Source of the DNA: Candidatus Methylopumilus universalis
GTDB lineage: Bacteria; Pseudomonadota; Gammaproteobacteria; Burkholderiales; Methylophilaceae
DNA: 64,000 nucleotides
Reading direction: 5' to 3'
Assembly (NCBI GenBank): GCA_945883335.1
Contig: CAMCXI010000004.1
Location: 124,001 to 188,000, forward strand
Position numbers and translations under genes: made by a program. Position 1 is the first letter of the stretch; every line of letters starts with the position of its first letter. The notes beneath the pieces were generated by a model, which saw only the letters and a list, made by a program, of their open reading frames with translations, had not been told where the DNA came from and made no database searches. This document shows positions 16,537 to 27,200 of this stretch, in pieces.

Positions 16537-18039
16537 ATGAAATATACAAAAATTGCAGTCGCATGTGGTTTAGCTCTAGCAGCAATGTCAGCACAAGCTG
16601 ATTCTGTATCAGTTCCAGCTGGTACTAAAGTGATTTTTTTGTCAGGCGCTTCTGCACCTGATAGCTTTTTAGCTGATATCGCATCAAGCATGATGACGAA
16701 TGTTACTGCTATCAGAAGTAATGATGCAGGTATTCTACATCGTGCTTACCTTGGTAAAGCAGCCGATGGTATCCCTGGCGTATCAGTTGGTACAGACATT
16801 CTGTTCATTAAGCGTTCTAAAGGTGGTTCTGTGTATGGTGTGGATCCAATTGCTCGCGCACAACGTATTGAAACTTTAGATTTAAATAACTGTGTTGCTG
16901 GTTCTGCGCCATGGACTTGGTCATGTGGCACTAAAGGCATTGACCCAGGCGTTACTGGTCACGAGACGGTAGCTAACACTGGTTTAGTTGCAGACTTTGG
17001 TGTTTCTGATGTTGAGCCAGCGTTATTTCAAGAGCCGTACAATACTGAAAATGATCAACCAGCTTTATCGGCAGCTGAGTTAGGTGTTTTAACTAACGCT
17101 CCAGTGAACCAAATTATGATGGGTATTGTAGCTACTAACGCGGTTTCTGCTTCTACAAGTATTAGCCGTGCGCAATATGGTGCTATGTTGGCTGGTAGAC
17201 TTGATACATGGCAACAAGTAGACGGTTCAACAGATCCGGTTGTAGTTTGCCGCCGTGTAAATGGTTCTGGTACGCAAACTTCATACAACTGGTTCTTCTC
17301 AGGTTTCCCATGCAACTCAGCATCAGGCGGTTTCGCAGGTACGCCACCAGCTAATGCAAGCGATAGCTTCGGTTTCGATGGAGAGCATGCAGGTACATCA
17401 GCAGATCCGTTCATTATTGATCCAACTGCTGGTAGGACGATCATTGAGAACTCAGGTTCAGGTGATGTACGCAATTGCTTGAAAGCTGCTCAAAATGGTA
17501 CAGATTTTACTACAACTGGTGCATTTGGCAATAAATACAAAGTGTTGTTCTCAGGAGTTGGCGGTCCATCAAAAGCGATCGGTGTCTTATCACTAGACAG
17601 CTACAATAATGCAAATGCAGACGGTAAATATAGTTTCCGTCATTTGGATGGTGCGGGTACGTTTAATGGCGCAGACCAATCTTCATCTGTAGGCGCTACA
17701 GGTATTGCGCCATCGAAACAAAATTTATTGAATGGTAAATATGACTTTGTAGTAGAGCTTTCAGTGCAGGCACGTTCTGGTCAGGTGACAAACGTTCATG
17801 GTGATGTTGTTGCACCTATGACCGCAGATGCTGTAAAAAACAGCTTTTATGCTGAATTTGTGAAACGTGCTGGTTCTACTAAGTACACAGGTAATGATGG
17901 TGCTACTTCTGTTACTGTTCCTAATGCTTATGCTTCATTGCCGCAGTACACTAGCCATGCAACTAAAGGAGACTACGTGACTAAATACTCACGCGATGGT
18001 AACACTTGCTCACCGTTAGTATATAAACCAGCTCTTTAA
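16537..18039 (+). CDS. Secreted PstS-like substrate-binding-fold protein
   Basis: A 500-residue protein with a clear signal peptide (1-21, ending MSAQA). The mature part begins with a beta strand and helix, VIFLSGASAPDSFLADIASS. Near residues 236-254 it has VVCRRVNGSGTQTSYNWFF, which resembles the phosphate-binding Ser-Gly-Ser-Gly-Thr-type loop of PstS/DING proteins. The region SRAQYGAMLAGRLDTWQQVD matches the IFxGxIxxW phrase of that family. There is no PEP-CTERM tail or lipobox, so it may be released or secreted. No transporter genes accompany it, so a free scavenging, signalling or adhesive role is possible. It has its own ribosome-binding site (GAGGAA) and ends before a strong terminator. 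Confidence 0.7.
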   Translation: MKYTKIAVACGLALAAMSAQADSVSVPAGTKVIFLSGASAPDSFLADIASSMMTNVTAIRSNDAGILHRAYLGKAADGIPGVSVGTDILFIKRSKGGSVYGVDPIARAQRIETLDLNNCVAGSAPWTWSCGTKGIDPGVTGHETVANTGLVADFGVSDVEPALFQEPYNTENDQPALSAAELGVLTNAPVNQIMMGIVATNAVSASTSISRAQYGAMLAGRLDTWQQVDGSTDPVVVCRRVNGSGTQTSYNWFFSGFPCNSASGGFAGTPPANASDSFGFDGEHAGTSADPFIIDPTAGRTIIENSGSGDVRNCLKAAQNGTDFTTTGAFGNKYKVLFSGVGGPSKAIGVLSLDSYNNANADGKYSFRHLDGAGTFNGADQSSSVGATGIAPSKQNLLNGKYDFVVELSVQARSGQVTNVHGDVVAPMTADAVKNSFYAEFVKRAGSTKYTGNDGATSVTVPNAYASLPQYTSHATKGDYVTKYSRDGNTCSPLVYKPAL

Positions 18040-18079
18040 TTTTGAGTTAATTATGTGTGAAAGCATGTAATTGAATAAC

Positions 18080-18114
18080 AGCCCTCCCCTGAAATTAGGG
18101 GGGAGGGCTTTTTG
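18080..18114 (+). terminator. Rho-independent terminator after the PstS-like gene
   Basis: A perfect ten-base stem AGCCCTCCCC (18080-18089) / GGGGAGGGCT (18100-18109) has a ten-base loop and is followed by a run of T. It isolates the haemagglutinin gene transcriptionally from the upstream gene. Confidence 0.92.
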
Positions 18115-18282
18115 TATTTTCAAACATAAAGTTTGTTTGACGAGAAATTTTTGATGCTCTTAATAAGAAGGCCATTTAAAATGATTGCACTTTGCTAAAA
18201 TAGAGTTCAATTTAATTTTTTGATTAAAAATTTGTCGTGAGGCATTCTAAGCGTTGTTGTTGAATTAAAGGATTTTAAGTAT

Positions 18283-21200
18283 ATGAATAACGTTATTTGC
18301 CGTCTAGTTTTTAACAAGTCGCGCGGCTTATGGATGGCTGTATATGAGCATATTCGTGGTGAGCAATCAAGCAAAAATGACTCGGCTAAAAGCAGTACGA
18401 AGGACAAAAAACAAACTTCAGACTTTATCCGAGCATGTTTAATAATTATTCTTATGGGGTTTGGTGCACTGGGGTTGATAGGTGCAGCTTTTGCCGAATT
18501 ACCTGTAGGAACTATTCCAACAGGTTTAAATGTAGTTGAAGGAAATATTACGCTACATACCCCAGTCATTAATCCTGAGCAAATAAATGGACAATTGCTT
18601 AAAATTGACCAGTCCAGCCTTAAAGGTATTTTAGAGGGTAATAATTTTAATATTGGACAAGACAGTGCAGTCAAAATTAATCATACATACAATGGCCAGG
18701 GTTCGGCCACACTGATTCGTATTAACGGGCCAAAAACTATTATTGAGGGAGCGCTAAGCTCCCCGAATGGATCAATTTATTTAATTAATCAAAATGGTAT
18801 TTTATTTGCAAATGGTGCACGTGTAGCAGATGTGAATGGTTTGGTGGCTTCGGCACTAAATCTTACCAATAGTGACTTTCTAAGTAATTTAGGCCATCTT
18901 AATGCGTATTTTGATGGCGGAAGAGCAGCATATGTATGGGGAGGTGATTCAGCTGGTTTTCAAGAAGTGCTTGTGCAAGTTGAGCCTGATGCACACATTA
19001 AAGCTGCCCTAGGAAGTAATGTAATGCTATTTGCACCTAAGGTAATTAACCAAGGCAGCATACAAAGCACTGAAGGTCAAATTGTAATGGCTGCAGGTGA
19101 AAAAGTTTATTTGTCTGTTGCGCCAGATGTAAATGGCGGTTCTGCTGTAGGAGTTTACAACTATACGAAAGATTCACCTTATAGAGGTTTGGCAGGTGTA
19201 TTGGTCGAGGTGGATTCTCCCGATTATAACAAAAAAGATTTAAACGGTAATGACGCTCTTGATCTAAACGGTAAGCCAGTAAAGCTGACTGGAGAGGTAG
19301 TGAACGATACCATGGGTCGTATTCTTGCACAGCGTGGTAATGTGACCATGGCCTCATTTTTAGTGAACCAGGACGGTCGTGTAACCGCAACTTCATCAGC
19401 CAGTCAAAAGGGTTCAATTAGATTATTAGCGCGCGATACAACTGATACAGCTTCAGTTGGTTTAGCATCTATCGAGCCTAGTGGCAATGAGCCTGTCGTA
19501 GATTTTCAAACTAGACTCAATCAAAATATTACCAAAAATACAATTATTGCAGGTAGTCGAACAGGTAAGTTGAATGTTGGTACGAATAGTATAACGACGG
19601 TTCTCGCTGAAGATAGTGCTGTCTTGCCTAAGGCAAATGAAATTTTTGCTAGTCAGCAAGTAGGTGAACCTGTTGTTAAACTAGGAGAGGTATCTTATCT
19701 TGAAAGCGTCATGAAATCGCTCAATGTTAAGGGCTCTACGCTGACTGATAGCCAAGTATTTAATGCGCCAACAATAGAAGCTGTGGGTCGCCAAGTAATA
19801 ATTGGTGATAAAGCTCAGATTGTTGCTCCAGGTGGCTTTATCAACATTTCAGCGCAACAATTAGGTCAAGGCTTTAATGTAGGCAATCAAAATATACCAA
19901 TAAACACTAAAGACACAGAGTCTCGATTGTTTATCGGAAATAACACGGTAATTGATGCAGCTGGTTTAAAAAATGTTGCGGTGGATATGGAGCGTAATTT
20001 TGTTGAAAGATTACTGACCTTGACAGACTTGAAAAATAACCCGTTAAATAGAGATGGTTTTTTATATAGAAAAGAAGTTTGGTTTGATATTCGAGATACG
20101 CCGGATTCTTACGTAGCTGATTTAGCTGGTTTTGTTAAAGAGGTGCCGCGGTCACTCGGTGAAAAACTAGCAACAGCTGGTGATATTAAATTAGGGTCAG
20201 AGGGCGATTTAATTCAAAGCGGTAGTTCTATATTAGATGTTTCTGGGGGCGCGCTCAAGTTTAATGCCGGACTTAATAAAGAAAGCTGGGTTGTAGCACA
20301 AAATGGTAAGGTTTACGCATTGGGAGATGCCCCAGCAGACACCTTGTTTACTCAGTTCTTAGGCGGAACAAATACAAGGAATTTGTTTGAAGCTGGCTAT
20401 AGTGAGGGTAAGGCAGCTGGCACGGCAATGATTGATGCTTATGATATGGCTTTAGATGGTCAAATATATGGTGGAGTAAATTACGGTGTATATCAGCGCG
20501 AATCTAAAAATATGGGTGGCAAATTAGAAATCAATGTTATGACGCCAGCGGGTTCTATTGGCCATGATGTCTATGTAGCGAACACAACGCCACTCAACGC
20601 TAACTTTAGTGCTACAGATGCACTACCAGAATCACGTACCAATAGAGTAGAAGTTGATGCGAATATGCTTAGCAGAAGCGGTTTCGAAGATGTTTCTGTC
20701 AACACCACAGCTAATGTTAAGGTTAATGCTTCTATTAGAATGATGGATGGAGCTAATTTATCATTGTCGGGTAGCGATATTGAGGTAAATCAAAATTTTG
20801 TTGCTAGAGGCGGCAGTATTTCATTGAAAAGCGCCGTTAATGACTTGTCTGAGCTCTTAGATGAAACCAATGTCAAAGTGGCGGACGGCGTTATTCTAGA
20901 TGTGTCTGGTAACTGGGTAAATGATAGGTTAAGCGTTGCTAATGGACGTGTAATCATTAATGGCGGTAAAGTTTTAATCAGTTCTGGAGATGAAGTCAGG
21001 CTTGGTTCTGGTAGCTTGGTTGATGTTTCTGGTGGTGGTTGGTTGCAAGGAACTAATAAGCTCATTAATGGAGATGCAGGAAGTATCAATATAGCGAGTC
21101 AAAGTGAACAGGGTGGTCAAGATAATCCTTATACCTATATTGCGCCTAATTTGAAGGGTGAGTTACGTGGTTTTGCCTTAGGTACGGGTGGCGAACTATC

Positions 21201-24200
21201 GATTACTTCACCATTTGTTACTATTGGAAATACCGGTTTTAGGGATGAACGAGAGTTTTTAGCAACGCCAGAATTTTTTCAAAGTAGCGGGTTTGCAAGC
21301 TTTCATTTAACTGGGCGCGATGGCCTTTTAGTAAAAAGTAATACTAATGTTAATGTGATTGCAAAGAATTATGTTTTAGACAGCGGTTATCAGAATGAGA
21401 AAACAGGTGGTCATGTAAATGATTTTGCGTCACCAACTGTTTTGCCGGATTATTTGCGAACTTCTACCAGCCTTGCTTTATCTACTTTAGCTACTGACAA
21501 TGCATTGCCAGCAGATGCTTTTTTAGCAAGTGGTGTTGCTAGAGGTAGCATTGTTGTAGAAACTAAAGCCTCTTTAAAAGTAGACGCTAATGGTTTAAGA
21601 ACCAATTCAATCGGCGAAAAAGTGTCACCTACTATTGCTTTATCCGCTTGGGATAATCAAATAGTTATTGATGGAACATTACAAGCGCCTGCTGGTGACA
21701 TTAGTTTAACCATGAATGGTGATGTAACATTGGAAAGTGACCCTGGCTATAACGCGGCCCAAGCAATTTGGTTGGGGGTTAATGCAAAATTATTGGCAGT
21801 AGGTTATACACGCAATACTCCAACAGGAAGCATATTAAGAGCTGGTGACGTATACGGAGGCGGCAACATTGCGCTGGATGCAAAAAAAGGTTACGTCGTT
21901 GCTAAAAAAGGTTCCATGATAGATGTTTCTGGTTCATCAGCCATATTTGATGTGAGAAACAATCAGGGCTTCACTCCGACCAACGTATCGAGTAATGGCG
22001 GTGATGTCTCTATTAATGCCCGTGAAGGCATACTTCTAGATTCTTCATTTAAAGCGACATCTCCAGGTGGTTTGGGTGGTAGCTTGGAAGTCAGATTAAC
22101 ACGTGGTAGTTCTCACAATATTGGTTTTGCTTCATCTCCTTATCCAGGAAGCGCCGAAAATAGCATTACGGGAAATCCAGGGAATCGACCTAATCAGCAA
22201 TGGTATGTTGACTTAAGTCAATCGGGTACTTTTATACCTGAATATCTAGCTGTAGGATTTTCAGTAGAATCTGAAGCTGCAGGCTTAGCAAAAATATCTG
22301 CTGATAAATTGATGAGTGGGGGTTTTAGCGATGTCGCACTCAAGTCTGAATATGGTGTAAGATTTAACGGTGATGTTGATTTGGCGGTATCTAGAAGTTT
22401 GACCTTGAATGCCAAGGTGGTTGAAGCTAATGATGGTTCAAATGTAAAGCTCACTGCGCCAAATGTGGTTATCGGTAATGATATTGAGACTAAACCTTTA
22501 AGACCTAATAACGAATATCAGGCAGCTACTCCTCTAGCAGGTTCGGCAAACTTAATTGTGAAATCGGATTTGCTTAACCTGAATGGTCAGTTTGCATTAT
22601 CAAAATTTGATATGTCAACACTTGTAACTGTTGGTGAGATTAGAATGACAGGTGTGAGTGACCCCAATGTCTCCACGGGAGGGATGAATCAACCTCCAAT
22701 AGGGCTACTGGTCACTGCTGGTAATTTGAACTTTTCTGCCCGTCAGATTTATCCAACATCACTTTCAGACTTTACAGTCACGGCAAATGGCGCTCAGAGT
22801 TCTGTTAGCTTTAATAAAATAAACCCCAATAATGCTTTCGATCATGTGCTGTCTGCTGGTGGAAAACTCACTGTTAATGCAAAAACGATTGATCAAAATG
22901 GAGTTTTACTTGCACCTTTTGGGGTCATTACGTTAAATGCGCTTGATACGCTAAATCTAAATTCTGGGAGTGTTACCTCTGTGTCTGCAAACGACACTTT
23001 GATTCCATTTGGCTATATGGACCGAGATGGTAAAGATTATTTATACGATTTTGGCCCAAACAGCCAGCAATTTTTCACACCACCAGAACGTTCAATAAAG
23101 CTGAATGCGTCTAATTTAAATCAAAAAGAAAACAGCACCGTAGATATTAGTGGCGATGGCGATTTATTTGCTTACGAATGGGTGCCAGGTATAGGCGGTA
23201 GCAGCGATGTGCTTGCTGCAAACGCTAAACAAAGTGCTTTTGCTATTAGCGCTACTAATACATGGGCAATTATGCCTGTAAATAACCAAACGTTCGCTAG
23301 CTTTGATACGCAGTATTGGCAAGGTAGCGATATTAAAGCGGGCGATGCAGTTTATATTTCTGGAGTTGCTGGGTTATCTGCTGGTTATTACACCTTATTG
23401 CCCGCACGTTATGCATTACTGCCAGGTGCGATGCTGGTTTCATCAGTTTCAGGCCATCAAGATATACCATCGGGTATGTCACTCAAGCTTGCTAACGGCA
23501 GTTCCTTGGTTTCTGGGCATTTAGCGGCTTACACGGATAAGGGATATACGCAAACATCACGTACAGCTGGGTTTGTTTTACGACCGGGTGCTGACGCATA
23601 TAAATTAGCGCAATACAACACAACTGAGGCTAGTACTTATTTTAAAACACAGACACAGACACAGACACAGACACAGGCGCAACAGCCCGCAGATGCTGGA
23701 CATTTGTCGATTGCGGCGACTAATCACTTGGTACTAAAGGGGATTTTAAATGCCTTGCCAGGTCGAGGTGGACTAGGGGCGGAAGTTGACGTTGCAGCAC
23801 CTAAATTACTGGTAGTTGGTGCTGGTGAGCAAACGGGTCAGTTTATTATAGATGATGTAACTTATCTTGCAATAGACGAACTAACGCTAGGTACTTTTAA
23901 AGCAGCTAGTTTATTGCTAGGTGGCACACGAAGTAACGGCATGTTAGAAGTGATTGCTAGTGATGTTCGCATGAGTGAGAATGCTAATTTAGCTGGCCCA
24001 GAAGTAATATTGGCCGCTACTAACAATGTGGTGTTAGATGAAGGCGCGCACATCATAGGATCAGGGGTTGGCGCTGCATCCAAAAACATAACAATTGGCG
24101 TAATTGCTGATACCAATGGTAACGGTAGCGTTGATGGTGACGGTGCATTGGTAAGAGTATCAGGTGGTAAGGCAGCCCAAGTGACTCGCTTAAATACTGA

Positions 24201-27200
24201 TAGCAATCGTGGAGAATTGATTTTGCAGTCAGGTGCAATTTTAGAAGGAGATGGTGCGGTATTCCTGGATGCTTCCAAAAATATTAGTATTGCAGGTGAT
24301 ATTAAATTTTCTGATGGTGCGGCTTTAGGTTTTTCATCTAATCAAGTGAGTTTAGGTTCACCCGATAATAGTGAAGCTGTCACAAATGGTTTATGGCTCA
24401 AAAAGGCACAGCTTGATAAATTTGTTGATGCGGGTAGCCTATTTTTACAAAGTAAATCAACAGTAGATTTATATGGTGACGCGAGTTTTGGTAACAGTAA
24501 GTTCAATTTAACACTAGAGAGTGCTGGCATTGCTGGCTACCAAAACACAGATAAAACAGCAACGATTACTGCGCGAAGTATCACGTTAGCGAATAATGAA
24601 AATGTAAAATTCCCACTTGCTTCTGCACTTGCTTCTAATCCTGCATTAGGTTCAGGTGATCTACTTCTAAAGGCTGAAACAATCCACAACGGCAATAATA
24701 CAGTTCGTCTTGCTGGTTTTAATAAGGTAGATATTTCTGCTAGCAAAGAGTTAGTGGTTCTGGGTAACGTAGCTCGAGATAGCAACGACGTTTCTCAAAA
24801 TAAGCTAGCGGCGGATAAGAATCTGATCATTAGTGCGCCTCGTATTACGGCAGTTAACAAAGCTGATTACATTATTGAGGCGGGCGCTGATACAGATGCA
24901 AGCATTGGAGGATTGCTGAAAGTACAGGGTACTATTGGTAAACAGCCAGAATTTAGTGCGTCAGTATCGCAAGGTACCAAACTCAAGTTGAGTGGCCACA
25001 AAGTGTTATTAGCTGGAGCCACTACACAAGCTGATAACACTATAGACCGTCATGGCGCACTAATTGATATGCAGGGTGGCCAAATAGGTATGGAGGCTAC
25101 TGGCTTGAATGCAACCGACGACAATATCACTTTAGAGAGTGGCGCACGCATTCTTGCGCAAGGCAGCTCCTATGAACAAAATGATCAAAAAGTAGTATTA
25201 CCAGCAGGGCAAGTATCGCTTACATCTAAATTTGGTAATGTGGATGTTCAACTAGGTGCATTGGTTGATTTAACTGCGGTGAGTAATAGTGATGCAGGTA
25301 AGTTGATTGTTTCCGCCGTAAACGGTGAAGCCAAATTGATAGGTGAAATAAAAGCGGCTACAGTTGGTGCTAAAGGCAAAAATGGTGTTGCAATTGTAGA
25401 TGCTAAAGTGATTGATATAAGCCGAACCATAGCTGCATTAAATACTTTCTCAGGTGCGCAATCTTACCGTGTTCGTGAAGGTGATATAGCTATTGCTGCT
25501 GCAGATAAAATTACGGCACAGGTTGTAAAAGTGATGGCAGAAAGCGGAGCAATTAATGTAAGCGGAATAGTTGATGCATCTGGTGATAAAGGTGGCAGTA
25601 TTGAGCTTTATGCAAAAAATGATGTTACGCTCAATGCAGGCTCAGAGTTGCTAGCAAAAGGTACTGCAGATACAACCAGCATGGCAGGTAGTTTGGGTAA
25701 TGGTGGTGCGGTAATATTATCTTCTGACACGGGTATTGTGAGTGCAGTAAAACCTGATGCTAACGGTTTGGGGGGTGCGTTAATTGATGTGTCAGGGGAC
25801 CAAGTTGGCCTAGTTAAGGGTGAGGGTGGTGAGGTTATATTTAGAGCACAGCAAACAATTACTGATAATACAACCTTTAACGCTGTTAATACTGCAGGGA
25901 ATGCTACTATATTAACTGCGAACATTACTGGGTTTACGCTTACCTCAGGCGCTGTTGTTGCATTTAAACCAAATGTAAACGGAAATCAAAGTACCAAGTT
26001 AAATGTTAACTCTCTGGGTGCTAAATCTATATTCAAAAATGGTGGTGCTAGTTTGGCATCCTCTGATCTCAAACTTGGAAAGATTTACATTGCAGTGTAT
26101 GACGGTAAGGATTTTCAGTTGGTTACTTCCGTCAATCAGGCTAATGGCTCAGATGCAGTTGGCACGGGGGTTAAGGTAGACGCTGGCTCTTCCGGCACAG
26201 TTACTGGAGCTAATAGAGTATTGGTAGAGGCTGTGAAGCTGTACGATAAGCCAGGAAATTTTACTGTGGATACCAACAATCAGAAACTGTTTGCCGCAGA
26301 TGCTAACGCATTTGCAAGCCTTTCATCTTCTATTGCTGGTGGGTTTGTGCCAACCCGCGATGGTAAATCGACTGTAATCACTCCCGGTATAGAAGTTAGG
26401 TCATCTGGAGACATTACGATTTCTAGCGATTGGAATTTAGGTAATTCAGTAACAAATAATAGCACTGCTGCCAAATCTATCTTAGGTGGTGGAGTATTAA
26501 CTTTACGTGCAAATAATAATTTATTAATAAACGGCAATATTGATTATGAAGATTTTTCTATAGGTTCAACATATGCATCACTTAAACAAAAACCTAATAG
26601 CTGGAGTTATCGTTTAATTGGGGGCTCAGATACAAGTTCTGTAAATTTAGAAGCGGTACTTGGCGACGCCAGTGTAGATAAAAATAATATTATTGTTGCC
26701 GATGGTAAATTTATAAGAACCGGCAGGGGCTTTATACACGCTGTAGCTGGTAACAATATTCAATTGGGTGATAGTGACGGCAATGGAGCTGCTATTTATA
26801 CAGAAGGCTTGCACGATGACAGCAAATATATGCCTGTAGGATTTAATTACAGCACAGTGGGTGTGACAGGAAGTTTTTTTAACCCCAATAAAGAGCTTTA
26901 TGCGGATGGCGCTGGTGATGTCATTCTAAATGCTGGAAGAAATATATCAGGATCAACCACAATAAATGAGGTTAATAGCTGGCTTTATCACGCTGTTCTT
27001 GTTGAGAATATGAAAGATGGTGAAAATCTCGCATACACTAAAGATCCTAATAATCCTCAGGTCAGATGGTGGAGTATTTATAATAATTTTAAGAATGGCG
27101 TAGCTTCCATGGGTGGGGGTGATGTTAAAATTACAGTTGGTGGTGATATAAGTGATATGCAGATAGTGACAGCAACTAATGGGCGTATGGGTGGGGATGT

